A stretch of DNA of 64,000 nt, from positions 208,989 through 272,988 of the forward strand of contig JANQJS010000038.1 in assembly GCA_028281535.1 (NCBI GenBank), given 5' to 3'. The notes beneath the pieces are model-generated. The model had not been told where the DNA came from and searched no databases. It was given only the letters and a program-made list of their open reading frames with translations. Positions 27,678 through 36,186 of this stretch are shown here, one piece after another (the first letter of the stretch is position 1; each line of letters starts with the position of its first letter). Source of the stretch: Sedimentisphaerales bacterium. Its GTDB lineage: Bacteria; Planctomycetota; Phycisphaerae; Sedimentisphaerales; SM23-30. Position numbers and translations under genes: made by a program.

Positions 27678-28541
27678 ATGAAAAAGTTACAGAAATCTAA
27701 ATATTCAGGGATCATTGATAACAGCCACCTGAATGTAATATTCAAGCCAAAACTGCTTATTATCATGATAAGTTTTATTTTTACTTGGCATTTTTCATCA
27801 ATGGTCTTATCGGCAAATGATGAAAATAAGAGTGCTAAATTAATCGAGAATACTCGAACATCTATTGAAAAATGGGTTGAAACTAAAAAAATAATTTCCA
27901 AAGAAAAACGTGACTTAGCCCTTGCTCGTGAAATGCTAAACGAGAGAATTGACCTGGTAGAGCGAGAGATAGAGACGCTCAAAGGTAAAATCACACAAGC
28001 AAAAGAAAGTATTGCAGAAGCTGACAAAAAACGACTTGAAATGGTCGATGAATATGACAAGCTCAATGCCTCTTCTATCTTGCTGGTTGATAGAGTTAAA
28101 CTCCTTGAAGCTCGTGCTAAAAGTTTACTTAAACGATTGCCAGCCCCAATACGAGATCGCATTAAACCTTTAAGTCGACGTTTACCCGAAAACTCTGATG
28201 ATACAAAATTGTCCATGGGCGAACGCTATCAAAATGTGGTTGGCATTCTAAATGAAATCAATAAATTCAATCAGCAATTAACAATTACGCCAGAAGTAAG
28301 AGATTTACCAACCGGTGGAAAAGCTGAAGTAACTGTTCTCTATGCGGGAATTGGTCAAGCCTACTATGTTGGAGGCAAAGGGACAATTGCGGGAATTGGT
28401 ACGGTGTCGAATGATAGCTGGATTTGGGTTCCTAAAAATGAAATTGCTCCACAGATCGACCAAGCAATTAAAATCATGAATAATGAACAGATTGCCGCTT
28501 TTATTTCACTACCTCTTGAAATAAATCAGGAGGACAAATAA
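27678..28541 (+). CDS. DUF3450 family periplasmic coiled-coil protein
   Basis: 287 residues. A hydrophobic segment (about 24-44) is a signal peptide or anchor after a polar N-terminus. Residues 50-145 are coiled coil (LALAREMLNERIDLVEREIE, ITQAKESIAEADKKRLEMVD). The C-terminal part reads VLYAGIGQAYYVGGKGTIAGIG, the diagnostic DUF3450 segment. DUF3450 genes accompany TtpC and ExbB in TonB2-type systems of Vibrio and Shewanella relatives, and the next gene here, directly abutting, is that TtpC. A periplasmic partner or strut of the motor complex is the expected role. Confidence 0.88.
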   Translation: MKKLQKSKYSGIIDNSHLNVIFKPKLLIIMISFIFTWHFSSMVLSANDENKSAKLIENTRTSIEKWVETKKIISKEKRDLALAREMLNERIDLVEREIETLKGKITQAKESIAEADKKRLEMVDEYDKLNASSILLVDRVKLLEARAKSLLKRLPAPIRDRIKPLSRRLPENSDDTKLSMGERYQNVVGILNEINKFNQQLTITPEVRDLPTGGKAEVTVLYAGIGQAYYVGGKGTIAGIGTVSNDSWIWVPKNEIAPQIDQAIKIMNNEQIAAFISLPLEINQEDK

Positions 28542-30452
28542 ATGAAAATCAATAAGTCAACATGTTTTATCTGTGTATTACTTCTGTTTTTCTCTTACAG
28601 CTATGCGGAAACCAATGTGGAATCTGACAATAAGCTTCTGCAAGTAACAGATTCTCTTCAAAAACAATTAGAAGATAGTATCGAAGAACTTAACGCTTTA
28701 AGAGAAACGATCGCTAATGAAAAAATCCCATTAAATCGAAGGCTAAACGAATTAGAAAGCGAACTTTCTGATGTGCGATCTGAATACCAAGAAACGATTA
28801 GAATTCTTGATACTCGCACTTTAAATATAACTAACTTGCGTAACAAAATTAAATCTCGACAAGAGGAATTATCCTACTTATCTAATAACCTTTTTGGTCA
28901 ATATATAAGAAATTTTGAATCAAGATTACATATCGCAGAACTTCAAAAATATAGCAAACAACTCGAAGATGCAAGATTAGCTCCAGATAACAGTAATTTG
29001 ACTCAACAAGATATCTATAATATTCAAGTGGATGTCCTAGAGACAACATTTGACCGATTTGAAGGCGCCTTAGGTGGAATTCGATTCGGAGGAAATGCAC
29101 TGGATGATACAGGTCTTGTAAATATTGGTACTTTTTTGATGATTGGCCCAATGGTCATTTTTAAATCAATTGATGGAAGCGTAGTTGGTACTGTTGAACA
29201 AAAAATTGGCTCACTGGAACCATCGGTTATTGCTTTTGGAAGCCCGATAAATTCTCAAGAGGCATCAGACATTATAAGTGAAGCTGGCGGAGCATTTCCA
29301 TTTGATCCTACGCAAGGAAATGCACATAAGATTGAAGAAACTAAGGAAACCTTTCAAGAGCATGTAATGAAAGGTGGCCCTGTGATGTATCCAATATTTC
29401 TTCTGGCAGGATCCGCCTTGTTAGTAGCTCTCTTGAAATGGATCTATTTAGCATTTAAACGCAAACCTTCTAAAAAATCCATTCAGGAACTATTGGCAGC
29501 TGTTGAGAAACGTGACAAAAAATTAATAAAAGAAAAAGTTGAAAACGTTAAAGGCCCAACAGGCGAAATGCTTTCAGCTGCGGTAGATCATATCAAAGAG
29601 CCACGTGATCTTATCGAAGAAGTTATGTATGAAAAGCTTCTTGCCACACGTCTAAAATTGCAGAGCTTCTTACCTTTTATTTCGATCAGTGCTGCTTCCG
29701 CCCCACTTTTGGGTCTTCTTGGAACAGTAACGGGGATTATCAATACGTTCAAATTGATAACCGTCTTTGGTTCTGGTGATGTCAAAATGCTTTCTGGCGG
29801 TATCTCAGAAGCGTTGATTACCACTGAATGTGGCCTGATTGTTGCAATTCCGTCACTATTAATTCATGCCTTTTTGTCACGAAAAGCTAAAGGAATTACA
29901 GACGAAATGGAAAAATCCGCTGTGGCATTTACCAACCAATTGAGTAAAACCCCTTTTAAAAAAGATAAAACCAAAGAGATTGTTAAGGATTTAACTGATA
30001 CACCAACGAAAGAAATTAGTCAAGATATCGGCGATAAGACTGCTGCCATTATCAATAATATAGAAGTGAATACATCAGACAAAAAAGAGTATGCTGATGA
30101 TATTGCTGGCAGTTTAATGCATTCAAAAGTTGTAACAATTGATAAAAATGCAACTGTTGCTCAAGCCGTTGAAAAAATTCGCGAAACGGATATTAATGAT
30201 TCCATAGACACCATTATCATTATTGATGACAATGGTAAATTCCTTGGCCATGTAAAGATACGGCAATTACTATCACGTCCAGAGCAGACTCGGGTAGATA
30301 CATTAATGGATGAAAAATCTCATTTTGTACATGTTGATACACACAAAAGTAAAGTTGACGACTTATTTAATCAGCATGATGTCAATAATATCGCAGTGGT
30401 AAATCATGATAATCAACTCGTGGGACTTATTACCAGAAATGGACAATCATAA
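28542..30452 (+). CDS. TtpC/ExbB-like proton-channel protein with C-terminal tandem CBS module
   Basis: 636 residues. A signal peptide (VLLLFFSYSYA near 12-22) is followed by a periplasmic coiled coil (30-120), a membrane segment near 283-305 (MYPIFLLAGSALLVALLKW) and a MotA/TolQ/ExbB domain (about 350-460: APLLGLLGTVTGIINTF, GGISEALITTECGLIVAIP). That order is TtpC of the TonB2 system. After a charged linker, residues 525-636 form a CBS pair: AGSLMHSKVVTIDKNATVAQ, TIIIIDDNGKFLGHVKIRQL, VDTLMDEKSHFVHVDTHKSK and NIAVVNHDNQLVGLIT. The pair closely resembles the cytoplasmic CBS module of MgtE Mg2+ channels. I know of no TonB2 TtpC carrying it; regulation of the motor by Mg2+ or a nucleotide is an inference. 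Confidence 0.88.
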   Translation: MKINKSTCFICVLLLFFSYSYAETNVESDNKLLQVTDSLQKQLEDSIEELNALRETIANEKIPLNRRLNELESELSDVRSEYQETIRILDTRTLNITNLRNKIKSRQEELSYLSNNLFGQYIRNFESRLHIAELQKYSKQLEDARLAPDNSNLTQQDIYNIQVDVLETTFDRFEGALGGIRFGGNALDDTGLVNIGTFLMIGPMVIFKSIDGSVVGTVEQKIGSLEPSVIAFGSPINSQEASDIISEAGGAFPFDPTQGNAHKIEETKETFQEHVMKGGPVMYPIFLLAGSALLVALLKWIYLAFKRKPSKKSIQELLAAVEKRDKKLIKEKVENVKGPTGEMLSAAVDHIKEPRDLIEEVMYEKLLATRLKLQSFLPFISISAASAPLLGLLGTVTGIINTFKLITVFGSGDVKMLSGGISEALITTECGLIVAIPSLLIHAFLSRKAKGITDEMEKSAVAFTNQLSKTPFKKDKTKEIVKDLTDTPTKEISQDIGDKTAAIINNIEVNTSDKKEYADDIAGSLMHSKVVTIDKNATVAQAVEKIRETDINDSIDTIIIIDDNGKFLGHVKIRQLLSRPEQTRVDTLMDEKSHFVHVDTHKSKVDDLFNQHDVNNIAVVNHDNQLVGLITRNGQS

Positions 30453-31090
30453 TGAATGAGTCGGCTCCAAAATTGAATTTTTCTGATATTTGGGAGCAAG
30501 CCTTATCCATTTGGGTAACAGGTGGTTGGGCCATGGTCGCCATAGCATTTATTGCCTTAGTGATGTTTACTATAGGTATGAATATGTATTTCAAACTCGC
30601 CAGCAAAGGCGTTGGTAAAATCAAAGAAAAAACTTGGCGAAATTGGATTGACCAACCCGAACTGCGAAAAGGTAAAATCGGAGCGATTCTTGATTTTGTT
30701 ACAGCAAGTAAATCTTTAAGCGACATGTCCGTTTTCTTTTCCGAAATTCGAGCGACTGAAATTGCACCATTTGATCGTGACCTAAAAGTGATGAAAATAT
30801 GTGTGGGAACCGCTCCATTAGTAGGACTTCTTGGTACAGTAACTGGAATGCTCACTACGTTTGACGCTTTATCTTCAGGATCTGGAGGTGAGAAAACTAT
30901 GTCAAGCATAGCTTCAGGTATTTCAGAAGCGCTTGTTACAACAATGACAGGTTTGGTTGTTGCACTACCAGGTCTCTTTTTTCAATATCAATTGGCTCGT
31001 AAAAATGAAAAATATAAATCATTTTTATCACATGTAGAAACAGTTTGTACTCAAAAACTTTATAAGAAACTAAAGAAAAAGGTTGCATAA
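30452..31090 (+). CDS. exbB: ExbB/TolQ-type proton-channel protein
   Basis: 212 residues with three membrane segments (about 25-45, 110-135 and 155-180). PLVGLLGTVTGMLTTFDAL and ASGISEALVTTMTGLVVALP are the ExbB/TolQ core. It partners ExbD in harvesting the proton motive force. The start overlaps the TtpC stop by one base (TAATG). The presence of both a long TtpC and a short ExbB is characteristic of TonB2-type systems. Assignment to ExbB rather than TolQ rests on the neighbouring tonB and receptor genes. Confidence 0.92.
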   Translation: MNESAPKLNFSDIWEQALSIWVTGGWAMVAIAFIALVMFTIGMNMYFKLASKGVGKIKEKTWRNWIDQPELRKGKIGAILDFVTASKSLSDMSVFFSEIRATEIAPFDRDLKVMKICVGTAPLVGLLGTVTGMLTTFDALSSGSGGEKTMSSIASGISEALVTTMTGLVVALPGLFFQYQLARKNEKYKSFLSHVETVCTQKLYKKLKKKVA

Positions 31091-31111
31091 TTTAACTTAG
31101 AGGATTGATCT

Positions 31112-31516
31112 ATGGGACGTTTTAGTCAAATGTCGTCTGAAGAAAACAATGAAGATGGTATCGATATATCACCGTTGCTTGACTGTGTATTCATCTTATT
31201 GATCTTTTTTATTGTCACAACCGTTTTTGTTGAAGAGACTGGCGTCGAAGTTGACAAACCACAAGCGGCATCAGCCGTTCAACTTGAGAAAAACAGCATC
31301 TTGCTTGCGTTAACAGAAAAAGGAGAAGTGGTTTATGGCGGACGAGACATTGGCTTTAGTGGCGTACAACCTCTTGTTAAACGCATGCTACAAAAAGAAG
31401 AAATCCCAGTGATTGTGCAAGCAGACTCGAAAGCAGATTCTGGACTGCTTGTTCGAGTGATAGATGAAGCCAAACTTGGCGGTGCCATAAAAGTTAGCTT
31501 AGCAACCAAGAATTAA
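31112..31516 (+). CDS. exbD: ExbD/TolR-type protein
   Basis: 134 residues, normal for ExbD. A short cytoplasmic N-terminus ([12 protein letters not shown]) leads into a single membrane helix, [18 protein letters not shown], whose aspartate is the proton-carrying residue. The periplasmic domain follows ([33 protein letters not shown]). The spacing of 21 bases from exbB and 4 bases to tonB indicates a single transcript. Confidence 0.93.
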   Translation: MGRFSQMSSEENNEDGIDISPLLDCVFILLIFFIVTTVFVEETGVEVDKPQAASAVQLEKNSILLALTEKGEVVYGGRDIGFSGVQPLVKRMLQKEEIPVIVQADSKADSGLLVRVIDEAKLGGAIKVSLATKN

Positions 31517-31520
31517 ATAT

Positions 31521-32183
31521 ATGGAAGAATCAAAAATAACAAGAATTATAATCCAATTATTTCGACGCATTATGGCTATTATAATTGCGATCGGGATGAC
31601 AGGTGCATTGTTTCTTGTCTTGCCTTATATTCAAGCAATTAACGACCCAATAACGCAACAGACTCGAGTTGTATCGGTCGATAGCGTCATTGACCCGCCA
31701 CCACCTCCCCCACCTGAGGAGCAACCTCCAGAAGAACCTGAGCCAGAAGAAGAACCACCGAAGCTGACAGAAGAAGCTCCCCCTTTAGATTTTGACATGC
31801 TTAACCTAGCATTAAATGCTGGATTAGGAGAAGGTCTTTTAGCAGGAGATTTTGGCATCAATTTAAAAACAATTGTTGCTGAAAGTAAGGGAAGTGATGA
31901 TTTATTTTCAGTAGCAGATTTAGATCAGAAGCCTCGAGTCACTTATCAGACCAGTCCAATCATGAATGAAAAAATTCGACGTAAAATGCCTGGATCTGTA
32001 ACGCTAATATTTATTGTGGATACTGAAGGACGTGTTACAAAACCTAAAATATTAAAATCAACAGATCCGGTATTTGAAAGACCTGCACTTAGTGCTATCA
32101 AACGTTGGAAATTTGATCCTGGCAAAAAGAATGGCAAACCCGTTAATTCAAAAATGAAAATACCTATTACCTTTTCAAAATAG
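31521..32183 (+). CDS. tonB: TonB
   Basis: 220 residues. One N-terminal membrane helix (about 18-40, IIIAIGMTGALFLVLPYI), a proline- and glutamate-rich spacer (residues 56-80, DPPPPPPPEEQPPEEPEPEE), and a C-terminal TonB domain (about 130-220: MPGSVTLIFIVDTEGRVTKP, ALSAIKRWKFDPGKKNGKPV). It transmits energy from the ExbB-ExbD-TtpC complex to the outer-membrane receptor. The helix lacks the histidine of Escherichia coli TonB, as is usual for TonB2-type members. Starts four bases after exbD. Confidence 0.92.
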   Translation: MEESKITRIIIQLFRRIMAIIIAIGMTGALFLVLPYIQAINDPITQQTRVVSVDSVIDPPPPPPPEEQPPEEPEPEEEPPKLTEEAPPLDFDMLNLALNAGLGEGLLAGDFGINLKTIVAESKGSDDLFSVADLDQKPRVTYQTSPIMNEKIRRKMPGSVTLIFIVDTEGRVTKPKILKSTDPVFERPALSAIKRWKFDPGKKNGKPVNSKMKIPITFSK

Positions 32184-32231
32184 ATAATATCAAAAAACAA
32201 CTTAAAGATTAATTTCTACAAGGACTATATT

Positions 32232-33662
32232 ATGAAGTTTCAATGGAACATAAATTTCAAACAGCTTATCTATTCCGCGTTGGTTATCTTCACTTTAACT
32301 ATGCATGTTATAGCGCAAGAAGAAGAAAATAAAACACCACTCGTAGAGATAAAGCCTGCCAATATCGGTGAAATTGAATTAACTATTTGGAACGATCCAA
32401 AATTTCGTCGCGACTTTGCTTTAAGCTACAAAGCGTCATCTGAAATCGAACCTCGAGCTGCGGCTGACGAACGTGAATATCTTGAAGAAATATTAAATTT
32501 TATTTCCAACGAAAAAGTGAAAGATGCTGAAAAATTGTTACTTAGACTTCAAAAAGAAAAGAACGCTAGCGCCCTTTATGATTTCACTTTAGCTAATATT
32601 TACTTCCAAACAGACCGATTTGAAGAAGCAGCAAGCAACTATCAAATCGCCATAGATAAATTTCCAAAATACTTGCGAGCCCACAAAAACCAGGCTCTTA
32701 TTTATATGCGTTTGAATCAATACAAAAAAGCATTACCTGGCTTAATCAAGGTGATTGAACTCGGCGGAGGTGAAGCAAAAGCGTATGGTCTTCTTGGTTT
32801 TGCTTATGCGACAATGGATAATCAATTATCCGCAGAATCTGCATTTCGCATGGCAGTCATGCTTGATCCTGAAACCACAGACTGGAAATTAAGTTTAGCC
32901 TTGAGCTTATATAAACAGCAACGCTACCCTGAAACAATTTCTTTATGTAAATTACTGATCAAAGAGGATCCTGAAAGCGAACGATTATGGCTCTTAAAAG
33001 CAAATTCGCATATTGGCTTAAACCAGGCAATGAAAGCTGCTGAGATTTATGAGCTATTGGATCAAATGAAAAAAACAGATTTCAATAGCTTAAATATGCT
33101 CGCTGACATTTATATGAATGATCAGTTATATGAAATTGCGGTCGATCGATATATTAAAGCGATGAATCTTGAGCCGACCAAAAGACCCAACCGTGCATTA
33201 CGTGCATCTAAGCTATTGATATCAAAAGGTGAAATGGAGCAAACCAAGAAACTTATCAAAAACATTGAACGTATTCACATTGATAATCTTGAAATTGAAG
33301 ACCGTAAAGATATGCTCAAAACACGTGCACGAATTGCAGTTGCTGAAGGGGCTGGTGATCAAGAAGCGAAAATTCTAGAAAAAATCGTAGAATTAGATCC
33401 CTTGGATGGTGAAGTATTAATTCTTCTTGGTCAATACAATCGCCGCATGGACAACAATGAAAAGGCCATCAATTACTTTGAACGAGCTGCCAGCCTGGAA
33501 AAACATGAAGCCGACGCTAAAGTTCGCCATGCGCAATTATTAGTCAGTATGGGTAAATACCCAGAAGCAATTAAACTTCTTAAGCGAGCACAAACAATCA
33601 AGCCTAGAGAAAACATCCAAAAATATCTTGATCAAGTGGAACGAGTTGCCAAAAATCGCTAA
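32232..33662 (+). CDS. Exported tetratricopeptide repeat protein of the TonB cluster
   Basis: 476 residues. A signal peptide (LIYSALVIFTLTMHVIAQ, about 12-30) is followed by an acidic segment and then TPR repeats covering residues 90-470: LYDFTLANIYFQTDRFEEAA, AHKNQALIYMRLNQYKKALP, AYGLLGFAYATMDNQLSAES, LNMLADIYMNDQLYEIAV and VLILLGQYNRRMDNNEKAI are clear units. A TPR gene at this position, after tonB, is the standard end of TonB2 clusters. It probably scaffolds the receptor or TtpC-DUF3450 in the periplasm. Confidence 0.88.
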   Translation: MKFQWNINFKQLIYSALVIFTLTMHVIAQEEENKTPLVEIKPANIGEIELTIWNDPKFRRDFALSYKASSEIEPRAAADEREYLEEILNFISNEKVKDAEKLLLRLQKEKNASALYDFTLANIYFQTDRFEEAASNYQIAIDKFPKYLRAHKNQALIYMRLNQYKKALPGLIKVIELGGGEAKAYGLLGFAYATMDNQLSAESAFRMAVMLDPETTDWKLSLALSLYKQQRYPETISLCKLLIKEDPESERLWLLKANSHIGLNQAMKAAEIYELLDQMKKTDFNSLNMLADIYMNDQLYEIAVDRYIKAMNLEPTKRPNRALRASKLLISKGEMEQTKKLIKNIERIHIDNLEIEDRKDMLKTRARIAVAEGAGDQEAKILEKIVELDPLDGEVLILLGQYNRRMDNNEKAINYFERAASLEKHEADAKVRHAQLLVSMGKYPEAIKLLKRAQTIKPRENIQKYLDQVERVAKNR

Positions 33663-33711
33663 TAGTGTTTTATATTTGTTAAATCACGCAACATGAACGA
33701 CAAAGAAAAAT

Positions 33712-34869
33712 ATGTTTGCATCAAAAATTCTAAAATTAATTCTCTGTTATTGCTTGATTTTGACTATTGCTGGGTGCAGTTCAAAATCTATGCCATCACG
33801 TAAATGGGAAAGCAGAGGACAAGCACTATCGCGCCAATCCTATAAAACTGCTCGAATCGAGGCGGAACAAGGGGGTGCTGATTCACAATTCCTTCTTGGC
33901 CTTCTCTACTCAGATGGGAAAGGAATTGATAGAGATTTTCAAGAAGCTGCGAACTGGTATTATCAAGCCGCTAAGCAAAATCACGGGCCCTCCCAACTCA
34001 ATCTTGGCTTGATGTATTTAAATGGTCATGGCATAGAACAGGATTATGAAAAAGCTAGAAAATGGTTTAATGCAGCAGCCCAACAGGATATTCCACATGC
34101 TTATTATTCATTAGGGCGTATGTATTTCAAAGGTATGGGGCTAGAAAAAAATCATCAAAAAGCTGCTGAATATTTCATGAAAGCAGCAAATAAAGGATTG
34201 CTAGAGGCTCAAGTAGATCTTGGCCTCATGTATATCAAAGGACAAGGTGTACCCCAGGATTATACCCAAGCCGAAAAATGGCTTATTTATGCTGCTGATC
34301 AAGGCTCAGCGATCGCACAAACGAATTTAGCATTGATGTACATCAAAGGACAAAAAGGTATTCCGAAAGATGATCAGCAAGCGGCGATATGGCTACTTCA
34401 GGCAGCTGAACAATGGATGAGAGGCGCCGCAGATCAAGGATTTGCCGAAGCCCAAACAAACCTGGGCTTAATGTATATCAAAGGTGAAGCTGTAGAGAAA
34501 AATGCCAAAGAAGCCGCAAAGTGGTTCCGCATGGCCGCCGACCAGGGTTTTGCCATGGCCCAACACAATCTAGCTTTACTATATATCAAAGGCCAGGGTG
34601 TTGAAAAAGACTTCCAGAAAGCAGCTCGACTGTTAGAAAAAGCAGCAAGGCAAGGATTCATCTCATCGCAAAATAAATTAGCAGCGATGTATCAACTTGG
34701 TCGTGGCGTTGAAAAAAATAATATCAAGGCCTATGCCTGGTATAGCTTGGCAGCTCTGCAAGGAAATGAGTCAGCTAAAGTTCAATTAAATCTATTGAAA
34801 AAAAATATGACGGAAAAACAAATACTGGAAGCTGGAAAAATACTAGACAACAACAGGAAGGTCCAATAA
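33712..34869 (+). CDS. Sel1-repeat lipoprotein
   Basis: 385 residues. A lipoprotein signal ends at the lipobox TIAGC (Cys22). From residue 45 on there are about eight Sel1-like repeats with the pattern AQxNLGxMYxxGxGVxxDxxxAxxWxxxAA (for example LNLGLMYLNGHGIEQDYEKA, QHNLALLYIKGQGVEKDFQK). The fifth and sixth units are irregular: an extra QAAEQWMRGAADQGF suggests recent internal duplication or recombination. Sel1 proteins are adaptors that bind protein partners. It starts 49 bases after the TPR gene and is the last gene of the run; membership in the TonB system is inferred from position. Confidence 0.85.
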   Translation: MFASKILKLILCYCLILTIAGCSSKSMPSRKWESRGQALSRQSYKTARIEAEQGGADSQFLLGLLYSDGKGIDRDFQEAANWYYQAAKQNHGPSQLNLGLMYLNGHGIEQDYEKARKWFNAAAQQDIPHAYYSLGRMYFKGMGLEKNHQKAAEYFMKAANKGLLEAQVDLGLMYIKGQGVPQDYTQAEKWLIYAADQGSAIAQTNLALMYIKGQKGIPKDDQQAAIWLLQAAEQWMRGAADQGFAEAQTNLGLMYIKGEAVEKNAKEAAKWFRMAADQGFAMAQHNLALLYIKGQGVEKDFQKAARLLEKAARQGFISSQNKLAAMYQLGRGVEKNNIKAYAWYSLAALQGNESAKVQLNLLKKNMTEKQILEAGKILDNNRKVQ

Positions 34870-34973
34870 TACCATTTCGCTGGATTGTTAAGCAAACAAA
34901 GGGCACGGCCGATTCAAACATATGTAAAAAAAAGAATTATGTGGGTTTTCTACTGAGACATCTTAACATATTC

Positions 34974-35002
34974 TTGACTATTGGCTCACATTCTGCTAAC
35001 AT
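34974..35002 (+). promoter_or_regulatory. Overlapping sigma70-like and sigma54-like promoter of the PEP-CTERM gene
   Basis: A sigma70-like pair, TTGACT (34974-34979) and TAACAT (34997-35002), has a 17-base spacer. Nested in it is TTGGCTC-N-CTGCT with GG at 34983-34984 and GC at 34995-34996, exactly 10 bases apart as in sigma54 -24/-12 promoters. Which is used cannot be told. Sigma54 control of PEP-CTERM genes is known from other exosortase-bearing bacteria, which makes the second reading attractive. Confidence 0.5.
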
Positions 35003-35087
35003 AAATATATATAATTCTACGTGGAGAGAGTAATACTTAACGTAGAGGTATGAAGGTGAGAGAGCATACCTCAACACAAAATGAAGC

Positions 35088-35130
35088 ACTTCCCGTGGCG
35101 AAGAGGAGAGAGAACTTCCCAAGGCGAAGA
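35088..35130 (+). repeat. 26-base tandem repeat in the leader of the PEP-CTERM gene
   Basis: ACTTCCCGTGGCGAAGA (35088-35104) recurs as ACTTCCCAAGGCGAAGA (35114-35130), two mismatches, offset 26 bases. The leader from about 35010 to 35147 is purine-rich (GAGAGAG runs) apart from these copies. The second copy ends shortly before the ATG at 35148, so it may influence translation or RNA stability. Confidence 0.6.
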
Positions 35131-35147
35131 CAGACTGAGAGAGAGAA

Positions 35148-36164
35148 ATGCAAAAAATTACCCTATTGGGCCTGGTAGCTCTGTGCCTATACGCCAACAT
35201 TGCCTGTGCTGAATTCTTAACGAATCAAAGCAGCGATTTCACCCTTCTTTCCGAAAAACGGATTAAAACCGGCAAGAATGTTCAGATCTTAGGATCTGTG
35301 GGGTCCGGTAGTCAAATCAAACTCGGAAAACGGTCATTTGTGCAAAATGATGTATTTACCAATGGCAGTTTCAAGTCGGCAAGTAATTCCTCGATATCAG
35401 GCAGGGTTGTTGCTAATGACAGCATTAAAGTTGGCTCTAACTCACAAATTGGCCGACTAGACGGTGGTCAAGATGCTAAAATCGGCAACAATTCCTTAAT
35501 TTTTGGCCCCATAGGTGTAGCAGGCAATTTAAATATACATCCTGGTGCTTTTGCTTTAGGAGGAATTTCAGCCACTCATGATTCATGGAATGCAACCGGA
35601 GTCCCAGATCCCCCTGCCACATCATTTGATAATCCGAACTTATTAGTTGATATTAATGTTTCTAAAAACCAAACAGGAAGTGTTGCACCTGGTAATTATG
35701 CCGATTTAAACTTAAAAAATAACGCAACGATTATTTTAAGTGCCGGAACCTATTTCTTTGACCGAATCAATATGAAATCTCGCAGTATGATAATCGCTGA
35801 TACGACCAATGGCGCAGTTAATGTCAACGTTGCAACAATATTAAAATCAAGTAACCGCGCATCTGTGAGAAACACGGGGGAAAATGACTCTAAATTTACT
35901 GTTTTTGGCGATACAAAAATTGGCCCAAATAATAATATCCTGGCTGATATTATATCGCTTGACAACCTCAAAGTTGGCAAGAAGACGTTGCTGTCCGGTT
36001 CCTTCTTTTCTGAAGGCGACATTCGTCTTGGCAGCAATGTCATCGTGAACAGCTCTGGATCAGATGGCAGCATACCACAGATTCCTGAGCCTGCTTCCGC
36101 CCTCTTGTTGACAACCGGAATAGCTGCTTTATTAAAGCGTCGCAAAACTAAGACTCTAAGCTAA
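35148..36164 (+). CDS. PEP-CTERM sorted surface protein with polymer-like repeats
   Basis: 338 residues. A signal peptide (LLGLVALCLYANIACA, to about residue 22) and a C-terminal sorting signal, PEPASALLLTTGIAALLKRR from residue 313 (PEP motif, hydrophobic helix, arginines), mark it as a substrate of an exosortase. The body consists of short repeats with Lys-Ile-Gly-x-Asn-Ser cores (IKLGKRSFVQND, IKVGSNSQIGRLDGG, AKIGNNSLIFGPIGV), like bactofilin or polymer-forming domains, and a central insert (about 145-200). No exosortase gene is in the window. Likely part of the extracellular matrix. It has its own promoter and converges on ribD. Confidence 0.85.
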   Translation: MQKITLLGLVALCLYANIACAEFLTNQSSDFTLLSEKRIKTGKNVQILGSVGSGSQIKLGKRSFVQNDVFTNGSFKSASNSSISGRVVANDSIKVGSNSQIGRLDGGQDAKIGNNSLIFGPIGVAGNLNIHPGAFALGGISATHDSWNATGVPDPPATSFDNPNLLVDINVSKNQTGSVAPGNYADLNLKNNATIILSAGTYFFDRINMKSRSMIIADTTNGAVNVNVATILKSSNRASVRNTGENDSKFTVFGDTKIGPNNNILADIISLDNLKVGKKTLLSGSFFSEGDIRLGSNVIVNSSGSDGSIPQIPEPASALLLTTGIAALLKRRKTKTLS

Positions 36165-36186
36165 TTCGACTTGAGAAATGACACAT

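Noticed and set aside
31631..31861. Minus-strand glycine/serine-rich frame
   Set aside because: It is the complement of the proline/glutamate-rich spacer of TonB; the low-complexity pattern comes from the CCN codons.
35050..35178. 42-codon frame starting at ATG 35050 in the leader of the PEP-CTERM gene
   Set aside because: It overlaps the real start in another frame, has only an AGG adjoining its ATG, and encodes a composition produced by the GAGA-rich repeats.
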